Shown here: positions 33,788-47,300 of the stretch, piece by piece
How positions within the stretch are numbered: position 1 is the first letter of the stretch
Layout: every line of letters starts with the position of its first letter
From: Luidia sarsii
Lineage: Eukaryota; Echinodermata; Asteroidea; Paxillosida; Luidiidae
DNA length: 64,000 nucleotides
Direction: 5' to 3'
Assembly: GCA_949987565.1 (NCBI GenBank)
Contig: OX465121.1
Coordinates: 6,218,774 to 6,282,773 of the forward strand
The notes under the pieces: generated by a model
Databases searched by the model: none
What the model was told of the DNA's origin: nothing
The model's input: the letters and a program-made list of their open reading frames with translations, nothing else
Made by a program: the position numbers and the translations under genes

Positions 33788-36045
33788 TGATTTCACAAAT
33801 CAGCGCTTATCTGAAATTCAAAATGCATCTGATTTCAGGGGTTTTATTATTATTTTATCAGTATTGCTCGTCCGCGTGATGATTTTAACAAATCTTTGTC
33901 ATTTCACAACTCAAAAAAGGGGTTCATTTTCATCATTATCCCCAACAATTCAGAAAACATGAACGGTTGTGGTATTTCCATAGTTCAAGCAGGGTTGTGG
34001 GAGAAAGCAGGCAATTTATCGAAGGGACTAATGATATTCTGAAGTTTAATCGCACGCTTGATAATAAAGAGTTCTTGGCGTTTCCTGTTATTGGTGTTGT
34101 TGCAGCACGATTCTGAATATGGTTCCACAGTGGTCGATTTAGAGTAAACCCATGGTAAGTTACAACAATCCCAACACGATGAGCGATGCACAGAAACCAC
34201 GGGGCCTGTCAACACTTACGATGGGTTAGCCATCGTAAGTTACGATGCATCGTAAGACTCTGTGAAATCAACCCCTGCGCACTGTGGCTGTTATTGAAAA
34301 AAATTGCACTGCCGTTAAACCAGACTAACATTTTTCTTTATCAAAGAAATTGAGTTTTTCCTTTGAACAACCTGGTCTTATCTGTACTGTAGGCTTTCAT
34401 AAGATTGTGACAAGCAAACTGCTCATGTACACTCAGTTGAGATTTACAGGCCCTTGTTATTTTTATTTGGATGATATCACAAAGATACGGCGGCGGCTTC
34501 TTCATAGACGCCATTGTGGGGTCATGTCAGTAGACTTTGTATCAGTTACTACTCGTAAAGTAAATACTAAACAACCGACGGCTATTTCATGCATTCCTTC
34601 CGGAGATTTTGATAGATAATTATTTAAATAAGGTACGCTGTGCAGTGGTATTAATTATTGTCCTTAATGTTAAAGAAAAAATCCAGTAAACACAATTCCA
34701 AGTGACCAAGATGTGACTGAGATATAGGTTTGAAATTTATTTTCGTTATCTATAAGCATGTTATTCCGTCTATTTATTCAATGAGATATTTTCTTCAGAT
34801 ATCTGATTTAAGTTATCTTTTCTTAAGGATATAAAGACAAACAAAAAGCGACTTTGTAGACTCGGGATGTGGAAGGAAATACATGCCGTATTTTACAATC
34901 ACGAATTCATGTCAAAGGTGTCTGTTTATGTTTATCGTATGTAACCGTTTCCATGGTGTCATTCAATAAGGTGATGTTAATCATTAATCCAACACCCATG
35001 TTTCAATCGACTGACGATGTAACTGAGAGCAGATTGAAGAGGGTACAAGGGTCAGGCATTGATTCTGAGTATCATGCCCAGCGTTCAGCTTGCAGCGCTT
35101 AACGATAATTATTTCCATGGACGCGGGGAGTGAACGACCAACAACGACCAGTCAGCATTGAAGGTAGGTTGAATTGATTCGTATTTCTTAACATTCAGTG
35201 TTCCTGTCGTGTTTACAAACTCGGATCTACGGAAACAAAGTGATCGATTTTCATCGATGTATTGGCGGGAGAAAGGCCGTTTGTCGATGGACACAATGCA
35301 TAGAGGATACAGCTTTATCATGGATAAACAAAAAATCAAAAAGAGTTTCGTTTTCTGTATCTGCATAATTTCATGGTCGATCATGCGGCATGTCGTCAAT
35401 TTTCCCAAATGGACGAGAACGACGTTAGTGTTTTTTAAATTTTCTCAAGGAAATAATATCATCTGTATAGGAAGGTTTGCGGTGACACCATGTATAAGGT
35501 CTCTTAAAGGAAGAGGTGTGGTTCTGAAAAGAACCCGAGTGGAACCTGAGTTTCAGAACCACACCTCTTCCTTTAAGAGACCTGATACATGGTGTCACCG
35601 CAAACCTTCCTATATTGATTCACCCACCATGCAAAGCCTTATTTAAATGTCATCTGATTTACTAAGGGGGAAAGAAATCTCTTGTCTTAATCTGAAATAA
35701 TTATTTAATATTTGTCAACAGGATCAACGCTCAAGGAGAAGGAATGATATTAGGAAGTAAGAATGAAGAGATGAAAATGGAGTAAACCATATTGATTAAC
35801 AATATGATTGATTGATTAATCGATAGATCAATCAACTCTTTAATCGAACCAATCTTACGACGCAGCAAAACAACCCGTATTCTTCACAGAACGTTACAAA
35901 ACAGCATTACGACAAGAACAAACCATGACAAGAGGTGCATCCTGAAAACCAAGACAACCTGTCACAAACCTCATCGACAGTAAATTAGCAGAGACAGTTT
36001 GGGGAGTGTTTAAAACCTCTAAGAAGGAGCCAAAAAGGGGGTAAG
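33788..36045. other. Noncoding interval between LRRC51 and the MS4A-like gene
   Basis: AATAAA at 34063-34068 may end LRRC51. A hairpin element sits at 35466-35615. No further coding region is supported; the MS4A-like promoter and 5' UTR should lie at the right end. Confidence 0.5.
35466..35615. mobile_element. Hairpin element, second copy
   Basis: Same family: left arm from 35466 (ataggaaggtttgcggtg), right arm ending at about 35615, short central spacer. Both copies are followed or preceded by a form of caccaccatgcaaagcctt. Confidence 0.8.
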
Positions 36046-38734
36046 ATGGAGGGATCTGGACAGAAGGAGCACCGCGGACCGCGGCCTGTCTACGTCATGC
36101 TCCCGGCAGGTCGAGCAGCCTGCGAACCAGGCGGCTCCATCCCTGCCATGGCAACGGCCGTCAAGGTTCTGGCCACCGCCCAGTTCTTGCTCTCACTGGC
36201 CTGCATCGCCCTGGGAGTGGGGGCGCTCTTGCTGCAGTGCCAACGAGCCAACATTCTTACAGGCGTCTGGACCGGAGTCTTTGTAAGTTGTATAGACTCT
36301 TGAGCTTGAATTCAATGCTGCTTGAGCATGAATTCAATTTTACTTAAACAGAGTTATCGATCTCAAGTATTAAGTCTTGTTGATAGGCATTCTGCTGTAA
36401 TGGGATTAGAGTAACATCCGCGAGATTCACGAGGAGTTTGGGCTAAAAGTTGGTCTTATTTTTGACAAGCTATGGCTTACAAAGTTTCTGAATTATATTT
36501 ATCAAAACAGCAAGTTAGAAAACTATATAATCAAAATTGCCTTTCCTTGTTAAGGTCACAGTCACCGGAGTGCTTGGAATCGCAGCTGGATCAAGCAAAG
36601 AACAGTGTCCGGTAAGTCAAATAAGACAAAATCCTACTCGTCCAAAATTCTTACTGGTCCAAAAACTGGCCTCACTCTTAACAATTTCAAGAAGAGTATA
36701 AATGATTGAAGCAGTTAAATTATTCTTGATGTTTGAAGCTCCCGAAGTACTACGGAATTTCTTTGGTTTAACGTTTGGCAAAGAGTTGGGTTTGAAACAA
36801 ATAATTCTTTTCGATTTATTCTGATATTAAGATGACAAGTTACTACATGATGTCACTTCTCAACACCTTACTCTGCATTGCCTTCGTCACCATTCAAGTC
36901 CTGGGAATTCTTGAGGAACTCACGATTTGCGCCGATGTGACAAATACATGCCCGGTAAGAAGCAGCAGCAATACTCGACTTCAAACATTGGCCAAGATAC
37001 TACTCAGGCTTCTACAACCCTCATCAGACCAGCGGTCAGAGGTCTGACTGGCCATTGAGAGCGATCTCACAAACTTAATACATCTGACTTGAAAGACGGA
37101 GTCGCAGGTTCGAATCCCTCCCGAGTTGCCTGGGATTTTTTGTTCAGCAGGCAACTGGGCAAAGTACTCGACCTTCAGCATAGTGCTGATTAAGCGTCAA
37201 TTCAAGTAGGGCAAACCCTCATTGAATGGCATTCTCCTCGACACAAAAATCTGTCTCCTGACGACGAACAGAGTACACTGTTCGAAACGTCGAGTTCCTC
37301 CGGTTCTTTTCAGAACCACACTTACAAAAGAGAATTTACATGGTGTCACCACAGACCTAATTATCCGACACAAAAATCGTATAACATCTATGAAAACATT
37401 AACCTCGCGCACTTGGTACATCCTTCATTGTTTTTCATTCTTTAATTAATGTAAAAGGTCCGTGTCGTTAATTGAAGGAAGATCAATCATTTATCAAATA
37501 CTATGTAAGTCAATGACATGCGCTCCCTTCCCGCAAAGCTACCTTGGTATTTCTGGCTGGATAGGTCTGCTGATTCAAGTTCTCTTTGCTCCCGAGTAAA
37601 AACTGTAATCGAGTACCGGTAATCAAAAGTCTTTATACGTGGCTATGCATTTCAACCATGAGTAATTGATCATTAATGTTACTTATTGATCATTAATGCT
37701 ATCTATTGATCATTAATGCTATTTATTGATCATTAATGTTAATTATTGATCATTAATTTTATTTATTTATCGACAGGTCCTCTGTTTGATCCTGAATACT
37801 TTGTTGTTCTCAGTGGCTTTGGCCATTTTCTTCATTTCGATGGCTTCCTCAGTTATTAGCATTTCACTCAATTCCAAAATAGCCAGGAACAAGGAACAGG
37901 TAGGCCGAAAATTTTAACTATTTGTTCCACCTGTCGACAGGGCTCCAAAATTTGAAAAATTTAAGTTCTTTGTTTACCGTTCCGCTGTTATAGGGCTACA
38001 TATATTTTTATTCGTTTTCCATACATTTGATTTCCATTTTTAATTTCCATGGCTAATTTTAATCTATTCGGGATTTTTTTTTGTAAAGCAATCGTAAAAT
38101 CATACAAGAACCAATGACATGTTTTATCTTATTAATTTGTTAATGAGTCATTTCACTTTTCTATTTCACTTCTAAATCATTGCTTTATTTGTTTCATGGT
38201 CAGGTTGTGCCACTTATTCCGTACCCTTACGGTCAACGCTCTCACCAAAAGTCATTACCGGCTCCTTCACAAGGTAATAGACAAACTACAACTACTGACT
38301 TAATCCTATCACTGTAGTACACGTACATGTCAATAGTCAGGACATTAACTAGTCAAAGGTTATGCCAACTGCGTTGCTTGTCAACGTGTTGAGTAAATAA
38401 ACAAGAAACCAGTTCTGATATTGGCAACTAGTTTCGTAAATATTACTATGGTACAGTGAACTAACTTTGAATTTCAGAACGTCATATTTACACGAACAAC
38501 AAGTTCGTTTCATTCACACAAAATTACGACCGCGATGAAAGAGTTCAAACCAGGACAGAACCCCCCCCCCCCGGGTCAGAAGCTGGGTCAGAAAAAGTTC
38601 AGTCTTTCATTGAGGATAAAAAGAAGGAGACTTACCCTTTGTTATCGAGTCCAGCTGGGACGAGACAGCTGGCAGAGCGACGGGATGTGCGGGGAATCCT
38701 AGCATTGTTATTGTACGTGCCTGGCACACGATGA
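36046..38734 (+). CDS. MS4A/CD20-like four-transmembrane protein
   Basis: Six exons: 36046-36282, 36555-36611, 36832-36954, 37777-37899, 38204-38273, 38478-38734; all borders are AG/GT and phases agree, giving 288 residues. The N-terminal 45 residues are cytoplasmic (MEGSGQKEHRGPRP). Four hydrophobic helices follow: ATAQFLLSLACIALGVGALL, then ILTGVWTGVFVTVTGVLGIA split by intron 1, then MSLLNTLLCIAFVTIQVLGI, then LCLILNTLLFSVALAIFFIS. The loop between helices 3 and 4 has two Cys (ICADVTNTCP), as in MS4A proteins. The cytoplasmic tail is polar and contains a Pro run encoded by twelve C, which stays in frame, then SFIEDKKKETYPLLSSP. Four helices with helix 2 starting GVWTGVF fit the CD20/MS4A superfamily, whose members modulate immune receptors or calcium entry. 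The subfamily cannot be assigned. A later Met (MATAVKVL) could also start it. Confidence 0.8.
37250..37360 (+). repeat. Fragment of the hairpin family with a stem-loop before GAAACGTCGAG
   Basis: Contains ctgacgacgaacagagtaca, ctgttcgaaacgtcgag and ggttcttttcagaaccacac. A near copy is at 56737-56850. Located in the MS4A-like gene intron. Confidence 0.7.
37668..37765 (+). repeat. 20-bp tandem repeat, about five copies
   Basis: Units of tgatcattaatgttacttat with small changes, ending 12 bases before the exon at 37777. Confidence 0.8.
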
Positions 38735-40626
38735 ATGGCGTCTGGCCGACACAAGTTCCAAAACGTACTGCTGGATTTTGCAGACATTTTTGCCGGATTC
38801 TCGAGTTTTCCGGACAAAGTGCCGGACGAATCACTTGTAGGGAATCTATCAGAGACGGATTAGACATCAAGGTTGTATGAAATGGGCGAAATTCGCGAGT
38901 TTATTTGAGAGAATTCAGAGACGAGTTTTGTCATATACATTAAGTCAGTATAGGCATTTGCACGCAAAGTATGTCTTTATAATGGCCGCTTGTAATGTAG
39001 TTTTCCGGACGGTAAAACTTGTTCTTTCCGTCTTCAAACTCCCACGAAGAAAAATCGCCGTCAATCACTATTGTCTAGCGTGCATTCTCCTGAAATTTCA
39101 TGTCAAACATCGACGGCACACAGCATTTTTGTGAGTTTAGCGATTATCGAACGAAAATCAGACGACCATCCTAACTTGGCGGCCATCTTGAAAGTAAAAA
39201 GTTTTTCGTCCATCCTCGTTCGCAATGATATTATCCCCAAAGTCTAAACAATGTTTTTAAAATTAAATAATGCAGTTATTTGTGAAGGGAAAAAATATTC
39301 AGTGATAAGAATATATTTTCCTTTAAAATGTATTACATTATGTTACCAAAAAAAATGGCAAAATTTAAGAATAAAAACTAAAGTTCTATTTTCTTGTTTT
39401 CCATCCTGTTAGCGCCAAATGAAGCAATGACCAGCACTGACAACGCGCTTGTCACGCAGTTCGATTTTGATGACGATGCTTTCAAGTTTAGCTGAGGGAG
39501 AAAGCACATGGGTGTTAGAGAATAACACTTCTTTTTTAAATGGCAAGGGAGACTTTGACTGGATCGGCGGGGACTTGAACAGGAGACCTCTAGTTTTACG
39601 CACCAGTGCTCTTCCATCTGAGCTATCCAGCCCTTAGATGGCGGCCTTCCCAAAAAGTCAACAAGTCTTTGCCGGGGTGGGGGCGCCAGTCAGAAGCAAT
39701 TCAAGCATTAACTGCCGTAAATCTCCAAGGATCACAGCCCCACTTTCATTCAGATGCAACCATTAGTCAAACAAATAAAAGGAAAATCTGACTGGGATTT
39801 TTTTTAAATTTAGATTGATTCACCCACCTATGTACAAACAAATGGGGAGTGGGAATACCGGGACGAAAGTGAGGTTAATTCATCGACTGAACACAAACCA
39901 GTAGGAAGAGGCAAAGAGGTTTCCAGAAATCATTATATTATAACTGAGAAATAAACATGTAAATAGCGCCCTCAATCTTCCTTCTAAAGGAACATCTATA
40001 TAATTTTCAGAACAAAAGAATTGTGGATACTGAAAAAGGCGTGTTATAAGTGTGAAAATAGGAACTATTTAAATGTCGTCTCACGATTAGCCGTCAAACG
40101 GAAGGCTTTAAACCATAGATAAGTTGAAAAGGTGACACAAAAAACTTGACTCTACAAAGCTCTGTAGATTTAGAGAATCACTCGTTTTATTAAAATGTAT
40201 GTTAGACACCAATCCAAGATCCTTTGAGGAAAAAGGAAACCACCAAATAATTGACAAAAGGTATCGAGTTTGGCAAATGTAGTTACATTCTGAATGTGAC
40301 GTTTAATAAATGTTAGGAATACCATCTATAAAGGAGGTACAGTGGTTCTTTTCAAAGTCCAGTACTGAGTCCCGACTTGGAAAAAAAACACCTCAATCAT
40401 CTAAAACAAATAATTTAATTTGAATGTGACACCAAAATCATCAACACAAAAGTATTAGGAAGTAAGGCACTCAAGTTATCAACCTTATTATCAATACTCA
40501 AAATATACTACTCATAGAAAATAATGTCATGGTAATGTAGTACAAAACTAAGAATTTCTAGACTATTTTCTCCACGGCTATCGGAATCCACAAAAGGTAT
40601 AACATGATTACATGTACATGGATTTG
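38735..40626. other. Noncoding interval between two convergent genes
   Basis: It holds a tRNA-derived repeat on the minus strand near 39555-39660 and otherwise AT-rich unique sequence. It separates the 3' ends of the MS4A-like gene (+) and TXNDC5 (-). Confidence 0.5.
39555..39665 (-). repeat. tRNA-derived SINE copy
   Basis: The minus strand reads taagggctggatagctcaga, then agagcactggtgcgtaaaac and cctgttcaagtccccgcc. Confidence 0.65.
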
Positions 40627-40632
40627 TTTATT
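40627..40632 (-). other. Possible poly(A) signal of TXNDC5
   Basis: AATAAA on the minus strand about 690 bases past the TXNDC5 stop. If used, the tandem repeats at 40.9-41.3 kb lie in the 3' UTR. Confidence 0.35.
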
Positions 40633-40899
40633 GCACTCAATAACAACTTCCATACAAATCGTCAAGGGCTAATTAAAAAAAAAGGAAAAGAGGCTTTTGT
40701 CGTTCCAGCATAGCTCTGAATTACAAGTTGATTACGGTAATTAGACAATTCGTTGAGAAATTTGGTTCCAAACTTCCTGCCATTGGCGGGTGTACAAGTA
40801 ATCAAACTGCACCTTTTGGGAATTAATGCATTTATCTACAACATTACTGGTACGATGAAACAATATGTATGACATCATTCAACTTTAAAAGATTGTTCA

Positions 40900-41262
40900 G
40901 CTGGCAGTCTACCACTAATAGGGGTGGAGGCTTATGCCTTGCTTCAGACTAGTCGCCCCTCCCAGTTCTATTTGTTAGCCTTGGCTGGCAGTCGACCACC
41001 AATAGGGATGGAGGCTTATGCCTTGCTTCAGACTAGTCATTCCTCCCAGTTCTACATGTATTTGCTAGCCTTGGCTGGCAGTCGACCACCAATAGGGATG
41101 GAGGCTTATGCCTTGCTTCAGACTAGTCACACCTCTCAGTTGTATTTGTTAGCCTTGGCTGGCAGTCTACCACCAATAGGGATGGAGGCTTATGCCTTGC
41201 TTCAGACTAGTCACCCCTCCCAGTTCTGCGTCAGGCTTGGCTGGTAGTCTACCACCAATAGG
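40900..41262 (+). repeat. Tandem repeat, about 81-88 bp unit, four to five copies
   Basis: The unit contains ctggcagtctaccaccaata, ggcttatgccttgcttcaga and ccctcccagttctatttg. It lies just downstream of the TXNDC5 stop, probably in its 3' UTR. Confidence 0.85.
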
Positions 41263-41317
41263 GATGGATTTTTGTGCACATTGCTTCATGGGACCAGTGG
41301 TGTCATAGCAAGCAGTC

Positions 41318-44300
41318 CTAGAGCTCCTCCTTCTGCATCTCTTGGAGCTTACGCAGCAAGAAGGAGTACATGTCTTTCTGAGACCGCCCTCCTGCGTACT
41401 TCTCCAGAAATTTGCCGTTCTTGAAGAGAAGGAGAGTGGGGTATCCCTTGACCTGAAAAAAGACGGCAAAGAAAGTTTCCTGGGTACCTTGTGCAATCAA
41501 GGCGATATAAAAGGCTTAACCCTGGACGATTAATGCCTTGGACAAATCTTTTCACAAGAGCCAAACAAAACATCACAAATCTCTTATCATTCAACTTCCC
41601 TAATTCCTGTGGGCGATTTCATCAAACCCATCATATCTTGAAATCAATCGAAAAACGGCAAGCGATGGACAGAAAGCATACGGCCCGTCCACATCGTGAG
41701 GCTTTGTGAAATCCAGCCCTGAACATGAACCCTAGACAGCTTCACATGAGATCGGAAGGTTTGTATGGTGGGTTCACAACATGAAGAGGTTTGCTGTGAC
41801 ACTTTGTGCAGAAAATGTGAGCGAGTGTGGCTCTGATAAGAGCCACTAACTCAAGATTAGATTGGAAGGTTTGTATGGTAGACTCACAATATCAAATGTA
41901 TTATATCAATATCAATTTGAGTCTGATTGATGGGCATGGGACTAACCTCAAACTTGGAGCAGGTAGGCTTGTGCAGTGTGCAGTCCACTCTAGCGGCAGT
42001 GAGGCCTGCTTTATCCTCCACCGACAGGGCAAGCTCGTCAAATGCTGGGGCTAGCCTCTTGCAATGACCACACCTAAGACAAACATGACAACCACCCACC
42101 AATCCATTAAAGCTATCGTCATAAATGGTATCTCATTCTAGGGGCGAATTCTATTTTCAATAGATGTATTCACTACTAGAGAAAGTAACAGTATTTCAAG
42201 CAAAATAGTTGACAAGGAATATTAGAATGACTAAGGAAAAAAAGGGTCTTACCAAGGAGCAAAGAACTTCACCAATGTAAGGCCTTTAGCCACTCCCTCT
42301 TGGAAGTTATCTGATGTAAGCTCAACCACCTGCAAGACAAGAGTTACAAGTGTAACGTATGCTGCCTTAATTGATTGGTAACAGGTGCATCATAATTACA
42401 AAGCAGTTCTTATCATGTTAGATGAGCCTTTGAGAGAGGAGCTGTAATGATAGCATCACTAGGTCCTGCACATCTTTTTGGGATTGAGTTCAAGTTGCTG
42501 ATCCCTTTTACCTTGGATTCCTTGGCCTCGGCATCGGGCTGGTCTTCCTTCTTGGGCGCCGCCTTCTTGTCCTCCTTGGGAGGAACTTGGGTGGGTGGGG
42601 CTTTGTCAGAGGGCGGGGCCATCATCATGCTGACGTACTCCTTCATCGATTTGTGGTCACGCCCGCCTTTGTAGGTGTCAACCTGCAGGGAGTCCGACAC
42701 GTTTGCTTCATTCAATGTCAGGCAGAGATTGTTAGATCGATAAAATCTGAACAGGGCCTAGTACACCTGATTACACACCACATCACCCTTCCTCATTTTT
42801 CAACAAAGTGCTGTTTTGTTTTTCAGTGAATTCAAATCAAACCATTGTTGTCCTATATGAAGGAAATCCTTCGGAATTTTTACTGAAAGTGAAACTCGAT
42901 TTCTTAACGTCATTAATATTGAAGGTACAGATGAATATCATTTTGGAAATTAACTCTTGGCTTGTGAGAATCTGACAGATATTCAGTCCTTACCGCTTCT
43001 CCGTCCTTGAAGAATTTGAGGGTGGGGAAGCCGGACACACCATTCTCCACACAGACAGGCCTGTGGGCAGTGCAGTCAATCTAGAAAAGAAAGCCAAGAT
43101 GTAGAAAGACCTTGACAAGATTGCACCCTCTCTGGCCACTCAAGACGATTGACGATTGAAAGTAAACAAATACTTAGGTTTTTCAATATACATGTAATCG
43201 ATAAATACTGTTATTGGCGACTTGAAAATGGAAGAACTGTGGTTAAATGCTTCTGACTATCGCCCTCATCCCCATCAAAGACTACTTGACTATTAAGGAA
43301 GGCCACCATCTAAGGGCTGGATAGCTCAGATGGTGAGACCACTGGCACGCAGAGGTCATGCGTTCTTAGGTTTTCTTTGCCACTTTTTAAAGGTATAAAA
43401 CTGCTCTAGATCGATCAAGTATCATGATCATTCAGGTTGCTGAAACACAGAGCCAAACCGTGAATAGACTCCGTGTTATTGGCAACATTGAAGATCTATG
43501 CTGTTCGAAGGGCCTGGTATTTCGATCCTAGCAGGACCTTTCGCAGGCCCTCTAACTTCTGAGAATCATAACTGAGATTCTTCTTACTATTTATAAAACA
43601 TTTTTAAACTGTAAATCATTTTCAATTTGGCCCCAGGCCGCAACTTATGGTTTTTTTTAATAAACCATTCATTAATAATAAAAATGATAATGTATTGCAG
43701 GTCATTTTAGGCCTCTTGTCAAAAAGATCATCGGTTGGGTATCAGATGATTTGACCCGTCCGATGTCCTTTCCAGCGGATAGCCATCGTGTATTTTTCAC
43801 CCCAGAGTCCAGTACAATCGGCTTTCTACCGGGGGAAATTGTATCGGTCGGATGAATTCAACTGGCACTCAACTGATGATCTTTTTGACAAGAGACCTAA
43901 ATAAACGACCATTCGAGAAAATCGTCCACAAAAATGAGCAATGTGTTTCCTAAAGTTGAATGTAAAGGGTACTGGCCCACCGGCCAGTACTCGAACCGGG
44001 ACTCGTACTCGAAAAGACGTGACTCAGACGATATTATGTGACTCAAATGCGAGTCTGCACTCATCCCGGACACTCAGATCGCACATCATAAAATGAATTG
44101 GAGAGCAGAGTAGCCAGTGAGCAGCTTGCAACAGTTTCCTGCATTTCCTTTCTGTTCAAAGAGTGTGTTAGTGTCTCCTAGGTGATGTCTTACCTTGGAG
44201 ATGGTGACACTCTCACTGTGAGAGAAGCCCTCGGCTAGGTCTGACCAGGCTCCGGCCATCTTCTTACAATGCCCACACCATGGAGCGTAGAACTTCACAA

Positions 44301-47300
44301 AGTGGTTGCCCTTGGCAACGTGAGCCTTGAAGTAGTCCATGGTCAGTTCGTAGAGTCCGTTCTTGGCCTCTGGGGGCGGTGGTACATCCTGGGAAGAATT
44401 TGGGGATGATATTCAGGATTTGGGTTTTTGAAAATCAAATCCAAGCAATCAAATACTGAAGGATATACCGGTAATTGAGATATGAAAATGACTAGACAGG
44501 CTTCCATTCAATCATACAGATACCTTTTGCATTTTCCTGACTGGAAATTCAACTTGTCCTACATGAGACATAGAGGAGTCTTACTCATCTAAGACAGAAC
44601 CAATTCAGGTGGGTCCTACATATTCCTACATAGATTCTACAATTCTTTCCAAACGTATAGATCTCAATCACCTTCTTCTTCTCGTTGAGCTGCTCTTCCA
44701 TGAATCTCTCCAGACTTTCAAAGTTTCGCTGGCCCGTGTACTTGACAGGTTCCTTGCCCGGCTTGAAAAACTTGAGGGTGGGGTAACCTTTGACCCCTTG
44801 GTTGTGACAAGTTTTGGTTTCCTTGGTACAGTCGACCTGAATGAATAAAAAGAGGAAAAACTCACAGGATTTGCAACTTGAAGGAAAATCAGCTCATCCA
44901 AGGAAAGTCGCAAATCTGTCTTGCAAGTTTTTCAACCAAAATGATGGGTCATCTTTAGGCAAAACTTTGTAGTAATTCAGAGGAGCCGGGAAGGGATTTT
45001 GGAGTTCTTCCCAAAGGTCAACAGCCGCTAAAAGCAGCAATAGGTCGCCTGAGTATCTGTGAAAACATGGCTTAGCTGGCCATCTGAATATCACAAAGAA
45101 AACTGCAGCAGTACCATTCAAAATAGGATTTGAAGGTCTAGGCCATTAAACCATCCAAAAGGCCATTTGAATGTCTATATTGGTAGCCTAGACTGGCCAC
45201 CAATGGCCAGAAGACTGGCCACCATCGGCCAGAAGACTGGCCACAAATGGCCAGTAGACTGGCCACCAATGACCAGTAGACTCGCTATCAATGGCCGGTA
45301 GACTGGCCACCAATGGTCAGTAGACTGGCCACCAATGACCAGTAGACTGGCTATCAATGGCCGGTAGACTGGCCACCAATGGTCAGTAGACTGGCCACCA
45401 ATGACCAGTAGACTGGCTATCAATGGCCGGTAGACTGGCCACCAATGGTCAGTAGACTGGCCACCAATGGCCGGTAGACTGGCTACCAATGGCCGGAAGA
45501 CTGGCCACCATCGGCCAGAAGACTGGCCACAAATGGCCAGTAGACTGGCCACCAATGACCAGTAGACTGGCTATCAATGGCCGGTAGACTGGCCACCAAT
45601 GGTCAGTAGACTGGCCACCAATGACCAGTAGACTGGCTATCAATGGCCGGTAGACTGGCCACCAATGGTCAGTAGACTGGCCACCAATGGCCGGTAGACT
45701 GGCTACCAATGGCCGGAAGACTGGCCACCAATGGCCAGAAGACTGGCCACCAATGGCCAGAGAGGGACAGAGTAGTTACCTTTGCATAGGTGGCGGACAC
45801 TGACTCATCTGTGTTGTAGCGTTGAGCCAGTTCATCCCACACAGGCGCTAGCTTCTTGCAGTGCCCACACCTAGACACACGACATATGAATATATACATG
45901 ATGTATTCATGATCAAGGTAATTTATGCAAACTCAAAATGAATATGTAAATTCACAGTGAGCATGCATTTTAATTCACATAATCTACTGATCAACTGGCA
46001 AAACAAAGAAATGTTCAAATTAAAGGATGCAATTACGTTCAGTTGCCGTAACAACAGCCACTGCGTTTCTTCAAAGCAATCATTTTAATATTATGGTCAT
46101 TATTTCATTATAGGCCTATACCATTCTGCTTTACTTGAAAAATCAGCAGTCAAAAGCTTGTGAATAAATGCCAATCCTTACTAAGCATGTAAGCTAATAC
46201 ACAGCACAAATTTGGCTTGTAATATATAATTAATTATAAAAAGAAAAAAAGGTGGTTTTAATCATAATTATGCACAGCTGTTCAACCACTAGATCACAGA
46301 TGGTTTGGAAAGAGGCGACTCAAATGCTCACAAATCAATGCATCAATAATACAAATCCTTAAATTACTTTGATTTGAAATGCACTGTATAGTGTACATGT
46401 ATATTTAGACTTTAGAAAGTCATGGGCAACATGGAACCTTCGTCTAAAGCAAAATCACTCATTTGTTTAAACAAATTAAAATAAGTAACATATTAAAATA
46501 AGTAGCTTGGTGTAGATTTTTGTAATTTCTAAAACAAGTAATACTACTGAGTATTAGTATTAGTAATACTAATAGCTGTACCTTCAAATATAAATACATA
46601 AACCAACCCTTTTTTTAGATAATTAACTATTTCCATACGGCGCGCCGATACATCGGCTCGGTAAACCGCTCTCTGTTGACGGAAAGCTGATACATCGGCT
46701 CGCGTGTCCCATTGTTTCTAATATATTACCAAATTTATTCCGTACAGACATGCACATTAATTCCGTAGTGAAAGAGTTAATATTACACAGTGGCTGTTGT
46801 TACGGCAGTCGTCCGTGTGGTTCCCTGACTTGATTGTATTTCGTCAGCATTGCAGGCTGGTTGAACCAGTCTATTAGCTGATAGTCTGGTTCCAAGAGCT
46901 AAACATCCTGACAAATACTGTGAAGTCAGGGAACCACACGGACGACTGCCGTAACAACAGCCACTGCGTTAATATTAATATTATAAATAAACAACATCAA
47001 TTAACAAATTCAAAGTAAGCCTGCCAGCCCTGTTGCAAGGCCACATAAATAATAAATTAATAATAATTAATTAATACCTTGAGGGTCCAAATCCTAAATG
47101 TAATACTTTAAGTTTAATTTTCTTGACTGAAAATCGGTTACTCTCACATTACGTGTTGCAAACTAATAATACTAGTTACTCGCTAATAATAATACACTAA
47201 TCGAACATTAAAAACTTATTTTCGATGGTAAGTTACTCGACCGAAACGTTAACTTACCAGGGAGCAAAGAACATGATGAAGTGTGGCGAGAGCGTGATGG

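Noticed and set aside
38478..38734. A frameshift in the last MS4A-like exon at the C run
   Set aside because: The run is twelve C, so the frame is kept and reads through to a stop at 38732 with sensible sequence.
40924..41247. Plus-strand 107-residue frame with MEAYALLQTS repeats
   Set aside because: Generated by the tandem repeat just past the TXNDC5 stop; repeat units vary without codon-like bias.
45175..45899. Minus-strand frames with [11 protein letters not shown] repeats
   Set aside because: Product of the 22/66-bp intronic array; the only real coding part is the TXNDC5 exon at 45780-45870.
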